A stretch of 64,000 nucleotides of DNA, taken from positions 1-64,000 of the forward strand of contig NZ_LWQS01000042.1 in NCBI RefSeq assembly GCF_001650695.1. The letters run 5' to 3'. A model generated the notes under the pieces. The model worked only from the letters and a program-made list of their open reading frames with translations. It made no database searches and had not been told where the DNA came from. The position numbers were made by a program, and so were the translations under genes. Shown one piece after another: positions 45,305 through 54,317 of this stretch (position 1 is the first letter of the stretch; every line of letters begins with the position of its first letter). The stretch comes from Chloroflexus islandicus (GTDB lineage: Bacteria; Chloroflexota; Chloroflexia; Chloroflexales; Chloroflexaceae).

Positions 45305-46102
45305 CTATTGCAATTCAACAATGAGCGACAACGTTCCCAGCCGCAATTCCTCGCCGTGCCGCACCGGCTGGGGTTGGCGCGGCAACAGTTTCCGCCCGCC
45401 GGCAAAACTGCCGTTCGTGCTATCAAGGTCTTCGTAATAGACCTGCCCCTGCTGGACGAAGAACCGTCCGTGCCGGCGGCCTACGCCGCGTTCGAGGCCG
45501 CCGTGTGGAGTCAGGTCGATATCAGGGTAGAAGTTGCTCACCGGATCGGCCCGCCCAATCAGCGCCTGCGCTGCCGCTGGCAAGAGGAGCACAGTGCCAT
45601 CAGCCAGCCGCAACCGCACCCCAGCCAACGAACTGCGCACCGGTGGCGGTGGTGTTGCTGGCGCTGGCGGTGGCGCCGGACGCGGTGGCGGTGGTGCTGC
45701 CGGCGCTGGCGGTGGTGTTGGGCGTGGAGGTGGCGCTGCGGGAATCGCTGCCGGCGGCGGTGTGGCTGGTTGCATCGTCACCGGTTGCGGCGGAGGATAG
45801 ACCGGCTGCGGCGGCGCGCCGGGGAAGGGGAGATCCGGCGCAGGCGCTGCGGCGACCGGTGATGCTTGAAATAACGGCGCGCCACAATTATCGCAAAAGG
45901 CTTCCCCCGGAATCACCCCCGATCCACACTGCGGGCAACTGGTCGGACCGGCGCTCACCGGCCCACTCATCGGCGGGGCCGGTTTGGGTGCAGACGCCGG
46001 CGCTGGCGCGCGCGCCGGCACTGGAATCAACTGCGCGCCGCACTGATCGCAAAAGCGAGCGCTATCAGGGTTAGATACTCCACACTGCGGGCAGAATGGC
46101 AT
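45305..46102 (-). CDS. FHA-domain protein with two zinc ribbons
   Basis: This 265-residue protein has two N-terminal double-CxxC zinc ribbons (CPQCG...CDQCG at residues 4-22, CPQCG...CDNCG at 55-72). A long Pro/Ala linker (about 78-155, PPPAPAAPPPP type) leads to a C-terminal FHA domain (about 160-265). ALIGRADPVSN, GRRHGRFFVQQG and DLDSTNGSFAGGRKL carry the phosphothreonine-binding Arg, Ser/His and Asn positions. It likely recognises phosphorylated partners of a Ser/Thr kinase encoded elsewhere. It is the first gene of the operon with panE and the peptidase, an association with no clear metabolic logic. Confidence 0.85.
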   Translation of the reverse strand: MPFCPQCGVSNPDSARFCDQCGAQLIPVPARAPAPASAPKPAPPMSGPVSAGPTSCPQCGSGVIPGEAFCDNCGAPLFQASPVAAAPAPDLPFPGAPPQPVYPPPQPVTMQPATPPPAAIPAAPPPRPTPPPAPAAPPPPRPAPPPAPATPPPPVRSSLAGVRLRLADGTVLLLPAAAQALIGRADPVSNFYPDIDLTPHGGLERGVGRRHGRFFVQQGQVYYEDLDSTNGSFAGGRKLLPRQPQPVRHGEELRLGTLSLIVELQ

Positions 46103-46661
46103 GGCTCTCCTCCATCTGCTGAGCGACTGTTTGCGAGATATGACTAGTGTTGCGTCACTGAGGTTGCAGTCCTAAATGCATGCCATTCCGATAGCGTTGC
46201 TGATGAGAACACTATAGCATAAGATGAGCGATCGTGGTTTGCGCCAACTCCCTGTTGTCCTTGCGAGCCGCGCGGTATGGGCAGAGCGATGCGCTGCCCG
46301 CGCGCGGCGACGCAATCCCCCGCGAGCACGGGAACCACCCGCTCAGGCACCCGTCCCGGTGACTCCCTCCCCCAGCGGGGGAGGGCTGGGGTGGGGGCCA
46401 CATCCCCCCGCGCTCCCTTTCTGTCCTTGCGAGCCGCGCGGTATGGGCAGAGCGATGCGCTGCCCGCGCGCGGCGACGCAATCCCCCGCTTTCCTGTTGT
46501 CATTGCGAGCCGCCGGAGGCGGCGAAGCAATCTCCTCCGACAGCGAGATCGGTCGCTCAAGGCATTATGGATGGCTACCCCAGCTCGCTGCGCACCAACC
46601 TAACACGCAAAACGTATGGAGTGCGGCAGTCAAACTGCCGCACTCCATACAAGCTGCGGGA
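46103..46661. repeat. Repeat region between the FHA operon and ndh
   Basis: Contains two R3-related pieces in which GTCCTTGCGAGCCGCGCGGTATGGGCAG-type sequence recurs (46257 and 46423, period about 166 bp). An R2-like hairpin (46368-46400), a further R3 (46499-46560) and an R1 hairpin (46617-46647) follow. Minus-strand promoter elements for the FHA gene should lie near 46110-46220 but are not clear. No gene. Confidence 0.75.
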
Positions 46662-47984
46662 TCAGTCGCGCAATACTGCTTCCGCAACGGTTTGCTCTTC
46701 CGCCCCTACCCCAAAGATCAGCCGCACGCCGCGATCGTAGGTGAAATAGCTATAGGCCCAATTCAACAACACCAATGCCCGGTTGCGAAAGCCGACCAGC
46801 GCCATCAAATGCACGAACAGCCAACCGGCCCACGCTGGCCACCCGCTCAGCCGGATGCCAAACGCATCGAGCACCGCGGCGCTGCGCCCGATGGTTGCCA
46901 TCTGGCCTTTGTCAACGTAGCGAAATGGTTGCATTGGCTGATCGTTGATCTGCGCAATGATATTCCGCGCCGCCTGTTCGCCCATCTGGATCGCTACTGG
47001 CGCTACCATCGGGTAGGCTACGCCGGGCCGATAGCCTTCGAGATAGGCCATATCGCCAATCACAAACACCCGCCGATCATCCGGCAAGGTCAGTTCCGGC
47101 GTCACCACGACCCGCGCCCCGCGCCCTAGCGCCACACCGAGCGCATCGGCCAGCGGTGCGCCGCGCACTCCCGCTGCCCACACCACGGTCTCGGCGTCTA
47201 ACCGTGAACCGTCACGGAAGGATAACCCATGCGGATCGGCCCCGGCCACCGGTGTATTCAACCGCACTTCGACTCCCATCTGCTGCAAGCGTTGCAAGGC
47301 CGCGCGCTGCAACGATGCAGGGAAGGAGGCAAGAATGTGGCTGGTCGCTTCGATCAACACCACTCTTGCCTGCTGCACATCGAGCATCGGGTAGTCGTGG
47401 CGAATCACGTGCCGGATCAGCTCGACAAACGCGCCAGCTAACTCGACCCCGGTCGGCCCGCCGCCGACTACGGCAAAGGTGAGCAGCGCCGCGCGCCGAA
47501 TCGGATCGCTCTCGGCGGCGGCATGCTCGCAGCACAACAGCACGTGGTTACGCAGCCGCTGCGCTTCGTTCAAATCCTTCATTCCCATCGTATAGCGCGC
47601 GATCTGATCGTTACCAAAGAAATTGGTCGTGCTGCCAGCGGCGAGGATGAGATAGTCATAGCTGACAGGGCCGGCACTGGTCTGCACCAGACGCCGCGCG
47701 AAATCAACCCCGGTGACTTCGGCCAGCAAGAAGCTGGCATTGCGGTAGCGGCGCAAGATAGCGCGCACCGGATACGCGATCGACTCTGGTTCGAGACCGG
47801 CGGTGGCAACTTGATAGAGCAGCGGCCAAAAGCCGTGGTAATTGGTGCGATTGATCAAGAGCACCTCTACCGGCGCTTTGGCGAGCGCTCGTACCGCAGC
47901 GAGACCGCCAAAACCCGCGCCGACGATCACAACTCGCGGGCGGGCCGGTTGGGAGGGAGAGGTTGTTAATTGTGGCGAAGCCAT
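46662..47984 (-). CDS. ndh: Type II NADH:quinone oxidoreductase
   Basis: This 440-residue single-subunit NADH dehydrogenase has the FAD motif VVIVGAGFGGLAAVRAL at residues 18-34 and the NADH motif FAVVGGGPTGVELAGAFVEL near 170-189. The second FAD contact is VFVIGDMAYLEG, and an amphipathic C-terminus (residues about 380-430) binds the membrane. It oxidises NADH and reduces quinone without pumping protons. AGGAGG precedes ATG 47984. A promoter and Rex-like operator lie just upstream, which fits NADH-responsive control. Confidence 0.93.
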   Translation of the reverse strand: MASPQLTTSPSQPARPRVVIVGAGFGGLAAVRALAKAPVEVLLINRTNYHGFWPLLYQVATAGLEPESIAYPVRAILRRYRNASFLLAEVTGVDFARRLVQTSAGPVSYDYLILAAGSTTNFFGNDQIARYTMGMKDLNEAQRLRNHVLLCCEHAAAESDPIRRAALLTFAVVGGGPTGVELAGAFVELIRHVIRHDYPMLDVQQARVVLIEATSHILASFPASLQRAALQRLQQMGVEVRLNTPVAGADPHGLSFRDGSRLDAETVVWAAGVRGAPLADALGVALGRGARVVVTPELTLPDDRRVFVIGDMAYLEGYRPGVAYPMVAPVAIQMGEQAARNIIAQINDQPMQPFRYVDKGQMATIGRSAAVLDAFGIRLSGWPAWAGWLFVHLMALVGFRNRALVLLNWAYSYFTYDRGVRLIFGVGAEEQTVAEAVLRD

Positions 47985-47999
47985 TGCCCGCCTCCTTTC

Positions 48000-48017
48000 T
48001 AGTGAAATTATTCACAA
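48000..48017 (-). promoter_or_regulatory. Rex-like operator upstream of ndh
   Basis: On the plus strand the 18-bp site reads TAGTGA-AATTAT-TCACAA, matching the Rex consensus TTGTGA-N6-TCACAA at 11 of 12 positions. It covers the predicted ndh transcription start (about 48009). Rex senses the NADH/NAD ratio and represses ndh in several bacteria. Confidence 0.6.
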
Positions 48018-48044
48018 TATAGCACGGCTGGCATTGGCCGTCAA
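48016..48044 (-). promoter_or_regulatory. Sigma-70 type promoter of ndh
   Basis: On the minus strand: TTGACG (48044-48039), a 17-base spacer, TATATT (48021-48016). The -10 overlaps the Rex-like site by two bases. Confidence 0.7.
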
Positions 48045-48167
48045 TCGGTCACAAGGTGGAGAGCATCGGTCTCGCTAAACATAACGGAATAGCGGCGCGA
48101 GTGGATGTGAGGAGACAATGAGAAACTGGCGCCCCACGCTCTTCGCGCCTTGTGCAGAGGGGCAATC

Positions 48168-48662
48168 CTAACCGATCACGACCCACCCGCGCCGGTCGCG
48201 CCGGGGAAAAGGAATGGCCGGCAGCGGGTAGATACCGGCGAGCCAGATCAACGTGACATAACGATCTTGGGCGTGAAGCGTCCAAAATTGCGGGTCGTCA
48301 ATGGCTAGCTCAGCGGCGTAAGCCGCACGGAGTTCGTCCATCTCAGTTGGGGTTATCGCCCGGCTGATCGCATCCGTCACCAGCGCTAACCCAGCCAGCG
48401 GGCCGCCAGCCCGCTTGAGCAGCACGAGATCGCCGGTCTTCACTTGCCCAAACGGCGCCCGCCGGTCGCGCCCAAACCGGCTCTCGATCCGCTTGCACCC
48501 GGCAAGGATGCGGCTCAAGTACGGCTCGCGCAAGATGGCAAGGTGAAGGGTGGCCGCGCTGCGCCCTTCGCGCCACGCTTGCAACCGCTCGTGCCAAGCC
48601 GGGTGGGCAATGGTGGCTGAGAGCATGGCTTGCCAGACTGTTGGCGGTATGTTCGTCTTCAT
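48168..48662 (-). CDS. ASCH-domain protein
   Basis: This 164-residue protein has a PUA-like ASCH fold: LHLAILREPYLSRILAGCKRIESRFGRDRRAPFGQVKTGDLVLLKRAGGP at about residues 32-81 has the typical pattern of a beta strand, helix, Arg-rich turn and G-D motif. ASCH proteins are thought to bind RNA or modified nucleosides; none here is assigned. ATG 48662 has AAGG upstream, and the longer frame runs into an R4 repeat (minus-strand orientation, about 48690-48715). Monocistronic. Confidence 0.75.
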   Translation of the reverse strand: MKTNIPPTVWQAMLSATIAHPAWHERLQAWREGRSAATLHLAILREPYLSRILAGCKRIESRFGRDRRAPFGQVKTGDLVLLKRAGGPLAGLALVTDAISRAITPTEMDELRAAYAAELAIDDPQFWTLHAQDRYVTLIWLAGIYPLPAIPFPRRDRRGWVVIG

Positions 48663-49344
48663 GCGCCTTACACTTGAGCGGTTAGGATCATTGCCACAAA
48701 AAGACACAAACAAGCACGCAGGAAGCGCCCGCAATGCCTTTCCCGCTCTCGCAACGGCTTCCCCGCTCCCGCCTCACGGCGCGAGCGGGGGCCGGGGGTT
48801 GAGGGCCGCCGGCCCGCGCCGCGGGTTGCGTCACTGGATTCCGGCCTCTCTCCCACTGTCATTACGAGCGGAGAGGCAGCGCAACGCGCTGTCCCGCAGC
48901 GAAGCAATCCCCCACGAGCGCGAACGGAACTCCGCTCAGGCATCGTTCTCGCTGAGGTGGGAGATTGCTTCGATTGGGCGGCTCCCAGCGTGGCAGGGTG
49001 CCGTCACTCCCTCGCAATGACAATCGGCAAGCGGGTTTCGTCACCCTAGCCTCGCCCTTCAGAGTCCGGGTTCCGAATCCCATGTTCCGCCCGTCCTTGC
49101 ACCTCCCCTTCCCAACCCGCTGCGACCCTGCGCGCCTTTCGCGTCTTGGCGTGTACCGTCGTTGCGCCTTGGCGTGCGTTGCGTCTTTACGGCATCGCCC
49201 CCGCTTGCCGGCTGTGGAGTGCGGCAGTCAAACTGCCGCACTCCATAGCTGGCCGCCCCTCAACCCCGGCAGAGAGGGGGGAAGGAATAGCCACAAAGCG
49301 ACACAAAAGACGCAACATCTTCCTTTTGTGTCTTTTCGTGGCTA
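48663..49344. repeat. Repeat region between the ASCH gene and an uncharacterised gene
   Basis: Holds an inverse-orientation R4 end (48690-48715) and a long R3 module (about 48855-49025, inverse relative to 3868 and 4350). The rest of the composite unit seen in the drmA-drmB gap follows in reverse order (49025-49215). An R1 hairpin (49215-49245) and an R4 element (49288-49344) complete it. The 48855-49250 part is therefore another, inverted copy of the 482-bp unit. No gene. Confidence 0.78.
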
Positions 49345-49779
49345 TTACCCCTCTGCATCCTCAGCGCCCGCTGCGGTCAAAAAACCACCTTCCCGCAACA
49401 CCAATGCGGCTGCTTCGCGCACTGCCATTCCCACGCGCACCCCACGTACCGCCGCGCTCACATTGCAGGCGCTGATGATACCGTGCTCCCACGTGTCGGC
49501 AGCGTCGCCAATGCGGGCCGAGGTATGGGCCACTGCCAGCGCTGGAATGCGCTGGGCATCGAGCATCGCAAGGCCAGCGATACCGGCGTTGTCTTTGCCA
49601 ATCCCGGCATCGTTAAAGACCACGCCGGCCAGTGGTACCGCCAGCGCATAGCGCGCCGAGCTTGTGCCGCCGTGCGAACCGCTCACCACAAATGCGCCGC
49701 GATCGCTCTCGTCTACATACGAAATGGAATCCATTAACACGATCCGGCTCGCGCCGATCTGAAGGATGACCTTGGCCAT
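49345..49779 (-). CDS. Conserved uncharacterised protein with SHGG and NDAGIGKD motifs
   Basis: This 144-residue protein begins MAKVILQIGASRIVLMDSISYVDESDRGAFVV. Conserved-looking elements are SGSHGG (about 33-38), VFNDAGIGKDNAGIAGLAML (about 54-73) and HTSARIGDAADTWEHGIIS (about 82-100). I have seen similar hypothetical proteins but know no function. The last eleven residues (LTAAGAEDAEG) and the stop codon are encoded by sequence similar to the GCTGCGG and R4 repeats, so the C-terminal tail appears to be supplied by a repeat insertion. The 15-codon longer N-terminus is rejected. Confidence 0.65.
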   Translation of the reverse strand: MAKVILQIGASRIVLMDSISYVDESDRGAFVVSGSHGGTSSARYALAVPLAGVVFNDAGIGKDNAGIAGLAMLDAQRIPALAVAHTSARIGDAADTWEHGIISACNVSAAVRGVRVGMAVREAAALVLREGGFLTAAGAEDAEG

Positions 49780-49899
49780 AGTTCTACTCAGAATGGTTGT
49801 GGAATTGATAACGATATTGTACAACGTTTCAAATGAAAGTGCATTGCCGCTGGGGAATGGGTGCGTGTGCTACATAGGGGGAGGGGCATTCGTGCGCAA

Positions 49900-49926
49900 T
49901 AAAAAAAGAAGCCTCAGTGAGGCTTC
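49900..49926 (-). terminator. Rho-independent terminator of tRNA-His
   Basis: GAAGCCTCA (49908-49916) and TGAGGCTTC (49918-49926) form a strong stem. On the minus strand it is followed by a U-run from 49907 to 49900. It lies five bases after the tRNA 3' end. Confidence 0.9.
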
Positions 49927-49930
49927 TTGG

Positions 49931-50006
49931 TGGGGTGCCTGATGGGGCTCGAACCCACAACTTCCTGATCCACAGTCAGGCGCTCTGCCATTGAGCTACA
50001 GGCACC
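49931..50006 (-). tRNA. tRNA-His (GTG anticodon)
   Basis: The minus-strand sequence begins GGTGCCTGTAGCTC and ends GGCACC followed by an encoded CCA. The anticodon loop CTGTGGA sits between CCTGA and TCAGG and gives anticodon GTG. The first G is the extra G-1 that pairs with C73, the identity element of tRNA-His. The T arm contains GGTTCGAGCC. The length is 76 bases including G-1 and CCA. Confidence 0.97.
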
Positions 50007-50058
50007 GCGCAGCGAGTCTGAATATAGCACAATTATGCCGAATCGTCAAATCGACAGC

Positions 50059-50886
50059 TCACTGCACCACGCTAAATACGACGATCCCGTATTGCCATTG
50101 GGCGCGCAGACGCAGACCGGCGTTCGCAAAGTGCCGGTTCAGTTCAGCAACTGTAGGAAATTGTAGTCCGCCTACCCCCAAGAATTGCTGGAAGGCGCGG
50201 CCCGGCGGGTTATCGGCGGCAGCCAGACTCATCATCACCCCCCTGCCCCGCGGCGCTAACAGCCTGCGCCATTCGGTTAATGCCGCCGGAATATCACCAA
50301 TCTCGTTGAGCGAACCACCCATCGCCAGTACGCTGGCCGTGCCGGCAGCGAACGGCAGCGCCTGCGCACTGGCCCGAATGAAACTGATGCGCAGACCCTC
50401 GCGCTGTGCCCGTTGGCGCGCCTCTTTCAGCATCGGCAGGCTGAGGTCGATCCCGACCACCGATCCGCTCGCACCGCTCCGGCGGCGGGCCTGCTCCAGC
50501 GCCCGCGCGTACAGGCCATTGCTACAGCCAACATCGATCATCAACCCACCCCGATCGACGCCGGCCAGCTCGGTGATCAACGCCAGCTCGCGTTCGAGCG
50601 GAAACTGCTCGCCACTGAGCATACTCAGCGCCAGTGGCCGCCACGTCCGTTCGTAGGCCCATGCCGCCGGTGGCAAGACATTGACGAATTGGGCGATACT
50701 GCCCGGCCATTGCTGGCCGAGCAGATCGAGAATGCCTTCGGTAATCGGGTATGCGGTTGCGCATTGCGGGCAGCGCAACCGGCCCGTTTCGATCATCCCG
50801 GCCACCTCGCGATCGATCTGGTCTACGGTCAGCACCATCTCGCGGTGGCTCGGGCACGTGATGAGGGGTAATACGTTGTGATCCAT
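50059..50886 (-). CDS. SAM-dependent methyltransferase with Trm112-like N-terminus
   Basis: This 275-residue protein has an N-terminal zinc-like module (ITCPSHREM...RLRCPQCATAYPITEGILDLL, residues about 9-56) typical of class I methyltransferases with a Trm112-type head. The methyltransferase domain follows with motif I MIDVGCSNGLYARAL at about 115-129. The acidic VVGIDLSLPMLKEA and the SFIRASAQALPFAAGTASVLAMGGSLNEIGD segment also fit. It resembles small-molecule or lipid/quinone methyltransferases; substrate is unknown. The gene lies next to tRNA-His in the same direction. Confidence 0.82.
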   Translation of the reverse strand: MDHNVLPLITCPSHREMVLTVDQIDREVAGMIETGRLRCPQCATAYPITEGILDLLGQQWPGSIAQFVNVLPPAAWAYERTWRPLALSMLSGEQFPLERELALITELAGVDRGGLMIDVGCSNGLYARALEQARRRSGASGSVVGIDLSLPMLKEARQRAQREGLRISFIRASAQALPFAAGTASVLAMGGSLNEIGDIPAALTEWRRLLAPRGRGVMMSLAAADNPPGRAFQQFLGVGGLQFPTVAELNRHFANAGLRLRAQWQYGIVVFSVVQ

Positions 50887-51010
50887 ACTAAGTATAGTAC
50901 CCCGAATTTGGCGCTACCGGAAGAGCAATGGCCAATCGCAAAACGCCTGCCCCCTTCTCCCGTACAGTGAGAAGAGGGCAGAGGAATGAGGGCTACGTCT
51001 CGATAGCGCG

Positions 51011-51379
51011 TTAATTCTTGCGGGTGTACCGCTGCGCAATTTTGATCAGGTGCTCGTAATCGATCGGTTTGGGCAAAAACTCATTGCACCCGGCGCGTTT
51101 GGCCCGTTCGATGTCGTTGCGCGTCACATGGCCGCTCACCGCAACGACCGGAACATCATGCAGATGGGGATCACGTTTCACATATTCGGTCGCTGTCCAA
51201 CCATCGAGGCCGGGCATTGACAAATCCATCAAAATCAGGCTTGGCCGGCGCTGCCGGGCAATATCGAGCGCTGTCTGCGCGTCTGATGCTAACTCAACGG
51301 CAAAGCCGCTAAAACTGAGCATCTGGCCAATGATGTGACGATTATCGAAATTGTCATCGACAATGAGAATGAAACTCAT
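51011..51379 (-). CDS. Single-domain response regulator
   Basis: This 122-residue CheY-like receiver has acidic residues at ILIVDDNFDN, the phospho-acceptor Asp52 in LILMDLSMPG, and the Lys of FLPKP at about residue 104. It has no output domain, so it probably works in a phosphorelay or by protein contact. Its ATG overlaps the histidine kinase stop by four bases, so they are a translationally coupled pair. Confidence 0.92.
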   Translation of the reverse strand: MSFILIVDDNFDNRHIIGQMLSFSGFAVELASDAQTALDIARQRRPSLILMDLSMPGLDGWTATEYVKRDPHLHDVPVVAVSGHVTRNDIERAKRAGCNEFLPKPIDYEHLIKIAQRYTRKN

Positions 51380-53034
51380 ACAGGGTCTCCTACCACGTGC
51401 GGTTCTGGCAATGAAGAATCCGGTTTAACCGCGGGCACCGCCGGAATCCAGACCGTAAAGGTTGAACCGATCCCAGCGTCGCTTTCGACCTCGATCGTGC
51501 CGCCGAGGGCTTGCACGATCTGTTTGGTGAGCGCCAACCCAAGACCGGTGCCTTGGTAGCGGCGCGTGACCGATTCGTCAAGTTGGCTGAATGGCTGAAA
51601 GAGTTTTGGTTGTTTCTCGCGTGGGATCCCGATCCCGGTATCGATCACGGCAAAGCGAACGCCGTCAACGCCATGGCGTTGTTCAGCCGCCGCTTCCAGC
51701 CGGATGACGCCGTCTTCGGTAAACTTGGCGGCATTGCCGAGCAGATTAATCAACACTTGCCGCAACCGGCGGCTGTCCGTTTCGATAGTGCCAAGATCAG
51801 GCGGGCAGTGGGCAATAAGCTGATTATGGTTGCGTTGCGCTAATGGCAGCGTCATTGCCACTAACTCATCAACGAGTGCGGGTACCTCAACGTGACTGTA
51901 TTCGAGATCGAGCGCCCCTTGCTCAATCCGGGCAAAATCGAGCACATCGCTGATCAACGCCAGCAAATGGCGTCCAGAAGCAAGGATTCGATCGACATAC
52001 ACGGCATGGGGTTCAGGAACAGACTTATTGAGATGCAATAACTGGGCATAACCGAGAATAGCATTAAGCGGGGTACGCAATTCGTGGCTCATCGTGGCCA
52101 CGAAGGTGCTCTTGGCTTGGCTGGCCGCTTCCGCCGCCGCGCGCGCTCGTTCGGCTTCGGCTTCGGCTTGCTTACCGCGAATAACCTCCTCCATCAATTG
52201 TTCTTGGCGGATAAGGCTGGCTTGCAACGCGCGATTGCGCTCTTCTAGCTCAGCGCGTTGGGCGCGCAAACTGGCGAGCATCTGATCAAACGCGCGCGCC
52301 AAATCACCAATTTCATCACGGGTTCGTTCATTGATCGAGCCAACAAAATCACCCGCCGAAACCCGACCGGCAGCGTGCGCCAACCGCCGCAGCCGGCGCG
52401 CAATCCGGGCCGAGAGGAACAGACCGATTGCCGCTGAGATAATGACGGCGACCACGGTATCGATCATAATAAAGGTGCGCGCCGTATCGTAGCTCGCAGC
52501 AACCACTTCCAGCGATGCTTGGGCCTGTTGTTGGTTTTCGCGCACCAATTCGGCCATCGCCCGATCAAGTGCGTCGTAGAACGGGTTCATCCGCGAATAA
52601 AAGGGTTGCACACTGCCATCACTGGCCAAGCGCACCGCCGGCACGAAGCGTTCGTGGTTCGTGCGTACCACCTCTTGCCATGCCGCCTCAACCGCATCAA
52701 GCTTGATCCGTTCGGTGTCTGAACCGACCAGCGGGCGATAAGCACGGAAATAACCGGCCATCTCGGCTTCGATGGCGCGCATCTGATCGAGGATGCGGCT
52801 CCGATCGCCATTATTGGTGTAGATCAAAAATTCTAGTTGCCGGGCGCGATAACGGTTAATTGCGGCCGTCATATCGCCAACGGTATCGAGCGAGGGGATC
52901 GTATGGCGCTCGATAAAGACGGCACGCTCGTTCATTGTGGCCATTTGGTGAGTGGCAAAAAAGCCAAGCACCATCATCAACAGCAGGTCGATGGCCAGTG
53001 TGCCCAACAATTTGGCCCGGATCGGAAAACGCAT
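51376..53034 (-). CDS. Membrane sensor histidine kinase
   Basis: This 552-residue protein has a transmembrane helix near 7-28, a helical extracytoplasmic sensor (about 30-185) and a second helix at 187-210. HAMP (about 210-262) and a coiled-coil follow. Dimerisation/phosphoacceptor is MSHELRTPLNAILGYAQLL (His317), and the ATPase domain has NLLGNAAKFTEDG, DTGIGIPREKQ and GTGLGLALTKQIVQALGG. It lies two bases downstream of a PstS-like lipoprotein gene and overlaps the response regulator gene, so the three probably form one signalling operon. Confidence 0.94.
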   Translation of the reverse strand: MRFPIRAKLLGTLAIDLLLMMVLGFFATHQMATMNERAVFIERHTIPSLDTVGDMTAAINRYRARQLEFLIYTNNGDRSRILDQMRAIEAEMAGYFRAYRPLVGSDTERIKLDAVEAAWQEVVRTNHERFVPAVRLASDGSVQPFYSRMNPFYDALDRAMAELVRENQQQAQASLEVVAASYDTARTFIMIDTVVAVIISAAIGLFLSARIARRLRRLAHAAGRVSAGDFVGSINERTRDEIGDLARAFDQMLASLRAQRAELEERNRALQASLIRQEQLMEEVIRGKQAEAEAERARAAAEAASQAKSTFVATMSHELRTPLNAILGYAQLLHLNKSVPEPHAVYVDRILASGRHLLALISDVLDFARIEQGALDLEYSHVEVPALVDELVAMTLPLAQRNHNQLIAHCPPDLGTIETDSRRLRQVLINLLGNAAKFTEDGVIRLEAAAEQRHGVDGVRFAVIDTGIGIPREKQPKLFQPFSQLDESVTRRYQGTGLGLALTKQIVQALGGTIEVESDAGIGSTFTVWIPAVPAVKPDSSLPEPHVVGDPV

Positions 53035-53036
53035 CG

Positions 53037-54155
53037 CTAGCGGTCCTCTAGCTGTAACAGTTGCTCGATGGATAGACCTACTTGCGAGCCGCCGGCAAAG
53101 ACCGAACCGGTGATCCGGCGTTCTACCCGCCGGATAGCCAATTCATACGCTCTGGCCGGCAGTGGGATGTAGCGCGCTTTATTGACGAAGAGTTCGCCAT
53201 TGCGCAGATACACATCGACGAACGCGCGCACTTCTGGCCGTTCCAGTGCGTCAACCCGCACGTACATAAAAATGGGACGCGAGAGCGGTTGATAACTGCC
53301 ATCAGCGATCGTGGTTTCCGATGGTGCCACGCAACCGGTGCCGCTATCAATCGCCACTGCCCGCAACTGGCCAGTATACTCGACGTAATAGGCATAGCCA
53401 AAGAAGGCTAAACCAAACCGATCGGCTGCGACGTCCTGCGCCAGCAGATAGTCGTCTTCACTGGCCGTATAATCGCCGCGACTCACCCCTTCTTTCCCCA
53501 CAATCGCTGAGGTAAAGTAGTCGTAGGTGCCCGAATCAGCCCCGGCCCCGTACAGGCGCAGCGGCTGGTCGGGCCACTCAGGGCGAATCTGGTTCCAGCG
53601 CGTGATCTGCCCCTCGGCCTCTGGCTCCCACATCCGCTTGAGGTCAGCGACCGTCAGGCACTGCGCCCAGTCATTTTGCGGATGCACCACCACCGATAAG
53701 CCGTCAAACGCGACTGGCAATTCGATAAACTGAATCCCGTTCGCAGTACACGCTTCTAGCTCGCGTTGCTTGATTGGACGCGAGGCGTTGGAAATATCGG
53801 TCTCGCCGGCGCAAAAGCGGGTAAATCCGCCGCCAGTGCCACTCACGCCGAGCCGGATCGTGACGTCGGGAGCGAGTTCGTTGAACGCAATTGCTACCTG
53901 TTCCGTAATCGGGAAGACCGTGCTGGAACCATCGATCTTAATCTCGCCCTTCAGTGCGGCCAGATTGGTATTGGGCAAGGCGAGCGCCGGGGTTGGCGTG
54001 AACGGCGGTATCGTCGGTTCCGGCAGCGGGCTTGGTGGGGGTGGCGCCGTAGGTGATGGAACCGGCGTAGGCGACGGCAAGGCGGCGGTGGTTCCACCGC
54101 AGGCGACAAGCAGCAGCGCGACAAGGCTGAGAGCGGCAATCCGCCAGATGTTCAT
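53037..54155 (-). CDS. PstS-like phosphate-binding lipoprotein
   Basis: This 372-residue protein has a lipobox (LLVACGG, Cys about 19) and a Pro/Thr-rich linker (about 25-62). A periplasmic binding domain of the PstS/SphX type follows. [13 protein letters not shown] and [24 protein letters not shown] carry the Ser/Thr/Gly phosphate contacts, and [16 protein letters not shown] is the second contact loop. There are no pstCAB genes here; it is followed by a histidine kinase two bases later. It may serve as an extracytoplasmic phosphate (or similar oxyanion, including arsenate) sensor for the kinase (inference). A TATAAT -10 lies on the minus strand at 54217-54222. Confidence 0.88.
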   Translation of the reverse strand: MNIWRIAALSLVALLLVACGGTTAALPSPTPVPSPTAPPPPSPLPEPTIPPFTPTPALALPNTNLAALKGEIKIDGSSTVFPITEQVAIAFNELAPDVTIRLGVSGTGGGFTRFCAGETDISNASRPIKQRELEACTANGIQFIELPVAFDGLSVVVHPQNDWAQCLTVADLKRMWEPEAEGQITRWNQIRPEWPDQPLRLYGAGADSGTYDYFTSAIVGKEGVSRGDYTASEDDYLLAQDVAADRFGLAFFGYAYYVEYTGQLRAVAIDSGTGCVAPSETTIADGSYQPLSRPIFMYVRVDALERPEVRAFVDVYLRNGELFVNKARYIPLPARAYELAIRRVERRITGSVFAGGSQVGLSIEQLLQLEDR

Positions 54156-54216
54156 ATTGGTGCAGCTAGTGAGTGTTTATACCGTGAAGTTCAAGCGACG
54201 CTGCCTAACCGTATCT

Positions 54217-54222
54217 ATTATA
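54217..54222 (-). promoter_or_regulatory. Candidate -10 box of the PstS-kinase operon
   Basis: TATAAT on the minus strand about 62 bases before the start of the PstS-like gene. The -35 is not clear and no Pho-box-like repeat is recognised. Confidence 0.4.
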
Positions 54223-54317
54223 ATCCTCCGACGCAATGTCATTGGTTAAGAATAGATTAAGTGTCTTTGAAGCACTATCTTGGCGTGCTTCATGATCACT
54301 TATTACACCACTCTTTA

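Noticed and set aside
44735-45862. 375-codon ORF on the plus strand
   Set aside because: Antisense across two real genes (panE and FHA); low-complexity Arg/Trp-rich composition comes from the proline-rich linker.
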